Shown piece by piece: positions 15,296 to 22,117 of a DNA stretch of 26,756 nucleotides. The notes beneath the pieces are model-generated. The model ran no database searches, had not been told where the DNA came from, and saw nothing but the letters and a program-made list of their open reading frames with translations. How positions within the stretch are numbered: position 1 is the first letter of the stretch; each line of letters starts with the position of its first letter. Location: positions 1-26,756 of the forward strand of contig DASYIY010000009.1 in assembly GCA_035997045.1 (NCBI GenBank). The letters are read 5' to 3'. The DNA comes from VRUE01 sp035997045 (GTDB lineage Bacteria; Actinomycetota; Thermoleophilia; Solirubrobacterales; 70-9). Made by a program: the position numbers and the translations under genes.

Positions 15296-16083
15296 CGCGG
15301 GCCACCGGGCCGACCAAAGCGGCCTTTGAGCAGGTGGGGGAGATGATGATCCTCACCGCGAAGACGATCGTCTCCGCGGTGCGTCCCCCGTACCCCTACG
15401 GCGAGGAGCTGGTCTGGCAGTTCCTCTTCGTGCTCAAGCTCTCCTGGTTTCCGCTGCTGATCTCGACCTTTGCGCTCTGCCTTGGCGCGCCGGGGCTGCA
15501 GGCGGCCGGGGTGCTCTCGCTGTTCGGCGCGCTCGACCGGCTCGGCGGCTTCTTCGTGCTGACCGCGATCCGCTGGATCGGGCCGCTGGTCACTGCCGTC
15601 GTCGTCGCCGGCGTCGCCGGTACCGCGATCACGGCCGACCTCGGCGCCCGCAAGATCCGCGAGGAGCTCGACGCCCTGCAGGTGCTCGGCGTCGACCCGG
15701 TCAAGAACCTGGTCGTGCCCCGCTTCCTGGCGCTGATCGTGATCACCGGCCTGCTCGACATCTTCGCGATCGTCTTCGGCCTCTCCGCCGGGATCGCGGC
15801 CGAGCTGCTCTACAAGCAGTCGCTCGGTGGCTTCTTCGCCACCCTCTTCTCCAACGCCACGGTCACCGACATCTGGGCCTCGGTCCTGATGTGCACGATG
15901 TTCGGCGCGATCATCGCCGTCGTCTGCTCCTACAAGGGGATGTCGGCCTCGGGCGGCGCCGCCGGCGTCGGCCGCGCCGTCAACCAGGCCGTCGTCATCG
16001 CCCTCGTCGCGGTCTTCTTCTTCCAGTTCGTCGTCACCTCGATCCTGCTCGCGACCAACCCCGAACTGCAGAGCATCCGATGA
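15277..16083 (+). CDS. MlaE/YrbE-family ABC permease (first of two)
   Basis: This 268-residue permease belongs to the MlaE family, which with an ATPase and MCE proteins moves lipids (phospholipids, sterols or mycolate-type lipids) across the envelope. About five membrane helices are seen. The family coupling motif is present at ~121-148: DLGARKIREELDALQVLGVDP. The GTG start at 15277 lies inside the end of gntR; ATG 15343/15346 is an alternative, but it would remove part of the conserved amphipathic N-terminus (FEQVGEMMILTAKTI). The second permease follows with an ATGA overlap, as in actinobacterial yrbEA-yrbEB pairs. No ATPase or MCE gene lies beside it. Confidence 0.9.
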   Translation: MAGQVLARATGPTKAAFEQVGEMMILTAKTIVSAVRPPYPYGEELVWQFLFVLKLSWFPLLISTFALCLGAPGLQAAGVLSLFGALDRLGGFFVLTAIRWIGPLVTAVVVAGVAGTAITADLGARKIREELDALQVLGVDPVKNLVVPRFLALIVITGLLDIFAIVFGLSAGIAAELLYKQSLGGFFATLFSNATVTDIWASVLMCTMFGAIIAVVCSYKGMSASGGAAGVGRAVNQAVVIALVAVFFFQFVVTSILLATNPELQSIR

Positions 16084-16877
16084 TCGGCTGGCTCGACGTC
16101 CCCCGCAACTGGCTCGACTCCTTCGGCGAGATCGCCCGCTTCGGCACCCGCGTCGCCGGCCTCGTCTTCAGCGGTCGCGTCCTGCGCTTCTTCGGCGAGA
16201 GCCTGCGCCAGGGCGGCATCCTGATCCTCGGCTCGGCCCTGATCATCTGGGCCTTCGTCTTCATCCTCGGCCTGCAGTGCGGGCTGCAGGGCGCCTACTT
16301 CAACCGCTCGATCGGCGCCCCTTCGCTCGCCGGTCTCTTCTCGGCCTACTGCGACCTGCGCGAGGGCCTGCCCTACGCCTTCGGCTACATCCTTTCGGCC
16401 AAGGTGGGCACCGGGATCGTCGCCGAGCTCGGCGCGATGCGGATCTCCGACGAGATCGACGCGCTCGAGGTGATGGGGATCCCGCCGGTTACCTTCCTCG
16501 CCGCGACCCGCCTGCTCGGCGCCTGGATCGCGATCCCCTTCCTCTACCTGGTCGGGATCGGCGTCGCCTACTTCGCCAGCTACATCGCCGTGGTCCAGCA
16601 GGTAGGTGATGTGTCCTCTGGCGGCTACCTCTTGATCTTCTGGATGTTCCAGAGCCCTCCCGACCTGATCTTCAGCCTGATCAAGGGGATGGTGATGACG
16701 ACCGCGATCGTCCTTGTCGGTTGCTACTACGGCTACACCGCGTCCGGCGGTCCGGTCGGGGTCGGCACCGCGACGGCGCAGTCGATGGTGGTCAACATCA
16801 TCCTCGTCCACATCATCGGCATGCTCGGCACCGTCGTCTTCTGGGGCTCTAACCCCCGCGCCCCAATAGGCGGTTAG
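16080..16877 (+). CDS. MlaE/YrbE-family ABC permease (second of two)
   Basis: This 265-residue partner of the preceding permease has five or six hydrophobic helices and the MlaE coupling motif at 116-144: ELGAMRISDEIDALEVMGIPP. The ATG at 16080 overlaps the preceding stop, so the two are translated together and probably form a heterodimer. In mce-type loci six MCE genes usually follow. Here the plus-strand series ends, and the stop overlaps the end of a minus-strand lysyl-oxidase-like gene by 4 bp. The ATPase and substrate-binding parts must therefore be encoded elsewhere or be absent. Confidence 0.9.
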   Translation: MIGWLDVPRNWLDSFGEIARFGTRVAGLVFSGRVLRFFGESLRQGGILILGSALIIWAFVFILGLQCGLQGAYFNRSIGAPSLAGLFSAYCDLREGLPYAFGYILSAKVGTGIVAELGAMRISDEIDALEVMGIPPVTFLAATRLLGAWIAIPFLYLVGIGVAYFASYIAVVQQVGDVSSGGYLLIFWMFQSPPDLIFSLIKGMVMTTAIVLVGCYYGYTASGGPVGVGTATAQSMVVNIILVHIIGMLGTVVFWGSNPRAPIGG

Positions 16878-17644
16878 CAGCCGGCGTTGCCGCGGAAGGG
16901 CAGGCGGACGAGGTGGCGCGAGCTGTTGTCGTTCTCGTTTGACTCGTAGAGCAGGCCGTTGGGGTCGACCGTCATCACGAAAGCGAAGCAGCCGCGCAGG
17001 CCGCCGACTGGGATCCATTGCTTGTCGTAGTCGGCCGGATAGATGTCTGACCAGCCGACCGAAGTGCCGAGGGTGATGCTGTCCTGGTAGGGGTTCTGGT
17101 TGCAGCCGGGATAGTGGAAGTGGCTGGGCGAGCGCCGGCCTGGGCGGGTGCGCTCGAGGTCGCGCAGGCAGTAGTTGAGCTTGGGACCGCTGCGCACGCG
17201 GCGCAGCAGCCGGTGATGGCCGTCGACCGACCAGAGCTCGAAGTGGGCGAGTTGATGGACCTTCCAGTAGCTGCCGCCGAAGTAGCCGCCGACGTCGGTG
17301 AAGTGCAGGCTGGCCTCGGTCGGCACGTCGATGTGGCCGCCTCCCTTGCGGTAGATCCGTTGATGGACCCGCATCGATTGCGGCCCGTTGCGATTGCCAC
17401 GCAGCTCCATCGGGCCGAGACCGCGGCTGCGCACGTCGCTGGTCGCGCGCAGCAGGGCGCGCCCGCCGCCGTGCTCGACGTAGAGGTCCGAGGGCGGGCC
17501 GATCCTCAGGTTGGGACAGAGGAGGTGCGCTGCTTGCGGTCCCGTGCAGGGATCGTCGGCCGCCGCAGCAGGGCCGGTCATCCAGCCAAGGGCAAGGCAA
17601 AGCGTCACGGCAAGGGATAGGGCGCGGCGAGCCAAAGCGCGCAC
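16874..17644 (-). CDS. Secreted lysyl-oxidase-like protein
   Basis: This 256-residue protein has a signal peptide: basic start MRALARRALS, hydrophobic core, likely cleavage after GPAAAA near residue 29. The body matches the bacterial lysyl-oxidase-like family: PNLRIGPPSDLYVE near 44-57, a strand with GPMELRG, VHQLAHFELWSVDG at 129-142, and SVGWSDIYPADYDKQWI near 195-211. VTVDPNGLLYESNENDNSS follows. Six Cys in the mature part suggest disulfides and an exported location. H130 and H134 could be part of the copper site, but the dense His cluster of animal lysyl oxidase is not obvious. Family function is oxidative deamination of lysine side chains; activity here is unproven. It starts at GTG, divergent from the glyA-like gene. 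Confidence 0.75.
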   Translation of the reverse strand: MRALARRALSLAVTLCLALGWMTGPAAAADDPCTGPQAAHLLCPNLRIGPPSDLYVEHGGGRALLRATSDVRSRGLGPMELRGNRNGPQSMRVHQRIYRKGGGHIDVPTEASLHFTDVGGYFGGSYWKVHQLAHFELWSVDGHHRLLRRVRSGPKLNYCLRDLERTRPGRRSPSHFHYPGCNQNPYQDSITLGTSVGWSDIYPADYDKQWIPVGGLRGCFAFVMTVDPNGLLYESNENDNSSRHLVRLPFRGNAGC

Positions 17645-17698
17645 AGGCTATCCAGGTCACGTCGTGATTTGAGTGGATTTGCACGTCAGCGGCACTGG

Positions 17699-17704
17699 TA
17701 GCAT
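17699..17704 (+). promoter_or_regulatory. Extended -10 box of the glyA-like gene
   Basis: TGGTAGCAT contains an extended -10 (TGn TANNNT), and TAGCAT ends 7 nt before the ATG at 17712. Initiation at ~17711 would give a leaderless transcript. No SD is present upstream of the ATG. No good -35 is seen, which extended -10 promoters can tolerate. Confidence 0.45.
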
Positions 17705-17711
17705 CGCTTCC

Positions 17712-18977
17712 ATGAGCCGCGCCATCGACGTTAGCGACCCCGAGCTCGGGCAGCTCCTGCTCAAAGAGAACGAACGGCAGGCACATTCGCTCTGCTTGAT
17801 TCCGTCCGAGAACTACTGTTCGGACGCGGTGCTAGAAGCCAACGGCTCGGTCTTGGTGAACAAGTACTCGGAGGGGTATCCGGGTCGCCGGTATTACGAG
17901 GGAAACGAGGTCATCGACGATGTCGAGCGTCTGGCGATCGCCCGCGCGAAGGAGCTTTTCGGCGCCGAGCACGCGAACGTCCAGCCATATTCCGGCTCAC
18001 CGGCGAACCTCGCCATCTATCTCGCCTTCCTGCAGCCGGGTGACACGGTTATGGGGCTTTCCTTGCCTGCGGGCGGGCATCTCACCCATGGTTGGGGGGT
18101 GTCGGCAACAGGAATCTGGTTCAACGCCGTGCACTATGGGGTCAATCGAGACTCGGGTCGGGTTGAGATGGAGGCGGTCCGCGACCTCGCGGTAGCCAAT
18201 CGTCCGAAGCTCCTCTTCTGCGGCGGCACCGCCGTGCCACGCACAATCGACTTTGCCGGTTTCGCCGAGATTGCCCGCGAGGTAGGCGCTCTCATGGTCG
18301 CCGACATCTCGCATATTGCCGGGTTGATCGCCGGTGGCGCCCACCCCTCGCCGATCCCCCATGCCGATGTTGTGATGACCACGACACACAAGACACTGCG
18401 CGGCCCCCGGGGAGCGATCCTGCTCTGTCGCGAGGAGCACGCAAAGGCAATCGACCGAGCGGTGTTCCCAGGGCTTCAGGGAGGGCCGCATCAGCATCAG
18501 ACGGCCGCGATTGCCGCAACGCTCGGCGAGGCTCTGACTCCGGAGTTCCGCGATTATGCCCATGCAACCGTGGCCAACACTAAGGCGCTGGCCGAGGCGC
18601 TTGTCGAGCGCGACTTCGGCCTGGTCTCGGGTGGCACCGACAACCACCTGATCCTTCTTGACATGACGAACAAGAACTTGAGCGGCAAGGAAGCGGCCGC
18701 GGCGCTCTCGCGGGCGGGCATCGTCACAAATGCCAACTCGATCCCGTTCGATAGCCGAAAGCCCTTCGATCCCTCTGGTGTGCGAATCGGTGCCCCGGCG
18801 GCGACAACCAGAGGCTTGGGCGAGGACCACATGGTCCAAGTGGCGGAGTGGATGGACGAGGTGATTTCCGCCCCCGACGACCGTTCCGTTACCGACGGCG
18901 TGCGGTCCGAGGTCGAAGCATTGATGGGGAGCTACCCGGCTCCGGGATGCCGGGTAGCCAGCACCGAAGCGGCCTAG
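17712..18977 (+). CDS. Serine hydroxymethyltransferase-like PLP enzyme (divergent glyA paralogue)
   Basis: This 421-residue fold-type I PLP enzyme clearly belongs to the SHMT family: SENYCSDAVLEANGS, NKYSEGYPGRRYY at 50-62, D198 and H201 in VADISHIAGL, Schiff-base K227 in TTTHKTLRGPRG, and SGVRIGAPA with the carboxylate Arg near 358. SHMT interconverts serine and glycine with tetrahydrofolate. Several positions differ from E. coli GlyA: PHSGS is PYSGS (Y93), the first His of HGGHLTHG is Ala120, and SAYS is TAVP (V175). The PLP-stacking His (H123 here) remains. It may be a specialised SHMT, threonine aldolase or transaldolase rather than the housekeeping copy, although glyA is expected at this syntenic place. 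Codon use is less GC-biased than in flanking genes. The next gene follows after 26 nt. Confidence 0.87.
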   Translation: MSRAIDVSDPELGQLLLKENERQAHSLCLIPSENYCSDAVLEANGSVLVNKYSEGYPGRRYYEGNEVIDDVERLAIARAKELFGAEHANVQPYSGSPANLAIYLAFLQPGDTVMGLSLPAGGHLTHGWGVSATGIWFNAVHYGVNRDSGRVEMEAVRDLAVANRPKLLFCGGTAVPRTIDFAGFAEIAREVGALMVADISHIAGLIAGGAHPSPIPHADVVMTTTHKTLRGPRGAILLCREEHAKAIDRAVFPGLQGGPHQHQTAAIAATLGEALTPEFRDYAHATVANTKALAEALVERDFGLVSGGTDNHLILLDMTNKNLSGKEAAAALSRAGIVTNANSIPFDSRKPFDPSGVRIGAPAATTRGLGEDHMVQVAEWMDEVISAPDDRSVTDGVRSEVEALMGSYPAPGCRVASTEAA

Positions 18978-19003
18978 CCGCCGGATCAGGCGCCGTTTGA
19001 ACC

Positions 19004-20878
19004 ATGGCCCTGCAGGCAAATCATCTGCTGTATCGCGACTTTCCGGTCGGAATATCCCGTCCGTACAAAGAGCTTGCACTGGCTCCAGATTGGAGTACCA
19101 GGCATATGGGGTTGCTGGGCTTCGCCGACGCGGCGATTGCATACATGGCGTCCCTTTGCATATCCGACTACAGGACCCGAGCCCGCGAGCCCGACCGCAG
19201 CTTGGAGATGATGTTGGAGCAATCGAGGAGCAAGAAGCTGACGCTGGGTCGTGAGCTTGCGCTATTTCGAGCCAGTGCGAGCGCGATCAAGGGGCCGCTC
19301 ATACCGGCTCCCCTCGAATTCCCCGAGGACGAGTTGGGCGCCTCTGGGAGATTCGTGGCCGCAGTCGACGCGGTTCAGGTCGCTGTCGACGGGCTGCAAA
19401 GGGAAGCTTCGCCGGCAGCGATCGACGTTGACGTCAATGTGACGCGGGGTCTCGCCGATTGCGAACCCAAGCTGGGGTGGTGGGAATGTTGGGAGAGGCT
19501 GGTCGCTTACAGGAACAAGGTGGCCCATTTCGATTCCGAGCGCTGGCCTATCTATAGCCCCGGCTATTGGGACATCATGGGCCCATTGCTGCACGACAGC
19601 CTGGTGGAGTTGCTTACTCAGCAGAAGGTGGCGGAGGCCGTCCTCACTCATCCGGTCTTCCAGCTAACGCGAATCCGTCCAAATGACCCCCGCAATTTCG
19701 TGCATTCGCTGTGCGGCGAGGAACGGGGCGTCTATTTCGAGCGCGAGGTGACTGCCTCCGAGCCCGTCACCCAGCGCTGGAGCAGTGAGCACTGGAAGGC
19801 CACGGAGGCCTCCTCGTGTGTGCTCGAGCGCAACGGCGGCGAATGGCGGATACGGAGCCTCTTCTGGGACCTTCGCAACGGGGTCCCGCCCGTGATGGAC
19901 ATGGAGGTAGCCGACTCGGTGGCGAAGCCCTCCTCCGATGGCGGTTCCCGGCGTCCTCCCAGTCGATCCCGACCGACACGGGAAGGTCGCGGAACCGCCC
20001 CGGGAACCTGCGGTGAGTTTGCGCAAGGGGCTCTTTCCAGCGGGACGCCCTTTCATGTGACCTGCCCGATCAATAAGAGCGCTACGGTAGTGGCGAGCCT
20101 TCGAGACGCTAAGGCCATGAAGGTTCTCGGCCTCGGCGAACACCATCGCAAGCTGGAGCTCGCGATCCAGCACACGGTCGAGCTTCTCGATCTCGGGGCG
20201 GTGGAGGTGACGGTCCGGCACTGGAGCGATCTCGACATCGGCAAGGGAATGGGGTCGAGCACCGCCGACGTCCTCGCGGGCGTGCGCGCGATCGCCGATG
20301 CTGTGGGCGAGAGTCTGACTCCGGAAACCGAAGGCCAGGTGGCGGCGACGGTTGAGTCCTCCGATGGATCGATGTTTCCCGGCATTGCCGCGGTCAACCA
20401 CAAGACGTGTGAGTTGGTCGAAGCCTGGGATTGGTACCCGGAGTTCGTGATCGTGATGCTCGTCCCCAGCAATTCCGTCGACACGGACTCGATTCCCTTC
20501 CTGGGTCAGGAGCGATTGGCCGAGGATTACGACGATTTGCTGGGCAGGATGAACAACGCCGTTCAGCGTAGATCGATTGCCGAGTTCGCCGAGCAGTCGA
20601 CCCGATCGGCGGTCATGAACGACGAATTTCTACTCAATCCGTACAGCAGAAACTTGAGGAGCCGCCTGGATGAGTTCGGCGCCTTGGGGCTCAATGTCGG
20701 CCACACTGGAACGGTGTGCGGTCTCCTCTTTGCAAACACCGATGCTGGCCGGACGGCTGCGAGCGAGGCGTCCCTGGAGGTCAGCCGGCAGTTTCCCGAT
20801 CTGAAAGACGTGAAGGTTGTGACCACGCCCTACTGCGAGGTCGACAGGCCCGTCAAGAAATCAGGGCGAGCAGGCTGA
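19004..20878 (+). CDS. HEPN-like domain fused to PduX-like GHMP kinase
   Basis: This is one open frame of 624 residues. Residues ~1-300 do not look enzymatic in the usual sense. They are helical and contain LVAYRNKVAHF, an R170-x4-H175 motif typical of HEPN domains, followed by a strand-rich part (~215-297) ending WRIRSLFWDL. A Ser/Arg/Pro linker (~302-330) leads to a GHMP kinase of the PduX L-threonine-kinase type: PGTCGEFAQG at 333-342, FHVTCPIN at 350-357, ATP loop DIGKGMGSSTAD at 411-422, VGHTGTVCGLLF at 565-576. PduX makes O-phospho-L-threonine for the cobalamin side chain; ordinary PduX has only the kinase part. No cobalamin gene is nearby. Pairing with an SHMT-like enzyme suggests a beta-hydroxy-amino-acid substrate (inference). 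Start ATG lacks an SD. Codon use is AT-richer than the neighbours. Confidence 0.8.
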   Translation: MALQANHLLYRDFPVGISRPYKELALAPDWSTRHMGLLGFADAAIAYMASLCISDYRTRAREPDRSLEMMLEQSRSKKLTLGRELALFRASASAIKGPLIPAPLEFPEDELGASGRFVAAVDAVQVAVDGLQREASPAAIDVDVNVTRGLADCEPKLGWWECWERLVAYRNKVAHFDSERWPIYSPGYWDIMGPLLHDSLVELLTQQKVAEAVLTHPVFQLTRIRPNDPRNFVHSLCGEERGVYFEREVTASEPVTQRWSSEHWKATEASSCVLERNGGEWRIRSLFWDLRNGVPPVMDMEVADSVAKPSSDGGSRRPPSRSRPTREGRGTAPGTCGEFAQGALSSGTPFHVTCPINKSATVVASLRDAKAMKVLGLGEHHRKLELAIQHTVELLDLGAVEVTVRHWSDLDIGKGMGSSTADVLAGVRAIADAVGESLTPETEGQVAATVESSDGSMFPGIAAVNHKTCELVEAWDWYPEFVIVMLVPSNSVDTDSIPFLGQERLAEDYDDLLGRMNNAVQRRSIAEFAEQSTRSAVMNDEFLLNPYSRNLRSRLDEFGALGLNVGHTGTVCGLLFANTDAGRTAASEASLEVSRQFPDLKDVKVVTTPYCEVDRPVKKSGRAG

Positions 20879-21050
20879 GCAGACCCAACGTTCCGAGCCC
20901 CCGCTGCATGCTCGTCGTATGCTGGCGCCCGATGCGGTGGCTGAGCTTGGACGCGGATAGCGCGAGAAACGTGAAAGCGGCGGTTCCCAATGCGACAGGC
21001 AAGGCACGAGCCAGGAGATTTGAGAGCGGTAGCACCCGCAGGGTCGGCAT
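20853..21050 (-). CDS. Possible small hydrophobic protein (weak)
   Basis: This 65-residue minus-strand frame from an ATG at 21050 has two hydrophobic stretches (residues ~12-32 and ~50-65). It fills most of the 190-bp gap between the kinase-fusion gene and the DUF354 gene. It has no SD, overlaps the kinase gene end by 26 bp and resembles nothing I recognise. It may be chance. Otherwise this gap shows no clear terminator or promoter. Confidence 0.2.
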   Translation of the reverse strand: MPTLRVLPLSNLLARALPVALGTAAFTFLALSASKLSHRIGRQHTTSMQRGLGTLGLLSLLALIS

Positions 21051-21068
21051 CGACGAGAGGCCAAGCCT

Positions 21069-22085
21069 TTGAGGGTTTGGGTCGACTGCACGGCGGCGGC
21101 TCACCCGCTCGTCCTGCGGCCGGTGATCGAGCGGCTCGAAGGCCGCGGTCACGAGGTCATCGTCACCGCCCGCGAGTACGGGCAGACCTTGGGGATCCTC
21201 GATCGGCTTGGCATCCCCTATACGGCCGTAGGCAGTCATGGCGGTGCCTCGGCGCTGGGCAAGGGCCGGGCGCTCGCCGGGCGCTCGTCGCAGCTGGCGC
21301 GCCTGGTCTGGCAGCGCCGGCCGCAGCTGGCGCTCGCCCATGGCTCAGTCGATCTCGCCGTCGTCTCCTCGCTCTTCCGCATGCCCTCGGCGCAGATGCA
21401 GGACTACGAGTTCGCCGGCTGGCAGCGCCAGATTGCCTTTCGCGCGGCGCGCAAGGTGCTGATGCCCGATTCGATTCCGCTCGAGCGGCTGAAGAGGATC
21501 GGCGCCAAGGAACGCAAGCTGGTCCGCTATCCCGGGCTCAAGGAGGAGTACTACCTGGCTGATTTCACCCCCGACGCGGGTGTCCTCGATGAGCTCGGCC
21601 TCGATCGCGAGAAGGTACTGGTCGTCGTCCGTCCGCCACCGGAGACCTCCGAGTACCACGCTCGCAACGACGTCTACGGCGAGTCGATCCGTTACCTGGC
21701 GCAGGCCGACTCCGTCCAGGCCGTCGTGATCCCCCGGACCGAGCGCCAGGGTAAGGAGGTGCGGGAGATGCAGGCGGCCAACCTGATCGTGCCCGAGCGG
21801 GCAATCGACGCACAGAGCCTGATCGCCTTCGCCGACCTCGTAGTCAGCGCGGGGGGGACGATGAACCGCGAGGCGGTCGCCCTCGGCACCCCCGTCTTCA
21901 CTACCTTCGCTGGCCGCATGGGCGGGGTCGACGAGGCGCTGATCGCCGACGGTCGCCTCCGGGTCCTCGCCGACCCGGCCGATCTGCCGCTGCGCAAGCG
22001 CGAGACGCCGCCCGGCGTGCTCGATCCTCGCGACCCGGAGCTTCTGGTCGAGGGCGTGCTCGGCGCTGTCGAGGGCGTCGAGTAG
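21069..22085 (+). CDS. DUF354 family GT-B-like glycosyltransferase protein
   Basis: This 338-residue protein matches the DUF354 family: the N-terminus RVWVDCTAAAH, then RPVIERLEGRGHEVIVTAREYGQT at about 18-41, a hallmark of this family. A nucleotide-sugar-binding-like C-terminal half carries VVSAGGTMNREAVALGTPVFTTFAGRMGGVDEAL (~258-291), like GT-B enzymes of the MurG/UDP-GlcNAc-epimerase fold. Function is undefined in the family; a role in surface polysaccharide or lipid glycosylation is inferred from the fold and from WecA just downstream. It starts at TTG with GAGAGG eight nt upstream; no better start exists. The gap to wecA is 32 bp, so the two are probably cotranscribed. Confidence 0.8.
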   Translation: MRVWVDCTAAAHPLVLRPVIERLEGRGHEVIVTAREYGQTLGILDRLGIPYTAVGSHGGASALGKGRALAGRSSQLARLVWQRRPQLALAHGSVDLAVVSSLFRMPSAQMQDYEFAGWQRQIAFRAARKVLMPDSIPLERLKRIGAKERKLVRYPGLKEEYYLADFTPDAGVLDELGLDREKVLVVVRPPPETSEYHARNDVYGESIRYLAQADSVQAVVIPRTERQGKEVREMQAANLIVPERAIDAQSLIAFADLVVSAGGTMNREAVALGTPVFTTFAGRMGGVDEALIADGRLRVLADPADLPLRKRETPPGVLDPRDPELLVEGVLGAVEGVE

Positions 22086-22117
22086 CCTGGGCGCCCGTTT
22101 TCCACCGGGCTTCGCGA

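Noticed and set aside
15930..17786. 618-codon minus-strand frame
   Set aside because: Spans antisense of a permease and an alternate frame of the lysyl-oxidase-like gene; low-complexity translation.
17997..19142. 381-codon minus-strand frame
   Set aside because: Antisense of the SHMT-like gene; no motif, no start signal.
19894..19905. Internal ATG codons as a separate start of the PduX-like kinase
   Set aside because: No SD or promoter in front, and the frame is continuous with the HEPN-like half, so a fusion is the simpler reading.
22090..22109. GCCCG/CGGGC inverted repeat between DUF354 gene and wecA as terminator
   Set aside because: Only a 5-bp stem, no T-run after it, and the gap is too short to hold a separate promoter.
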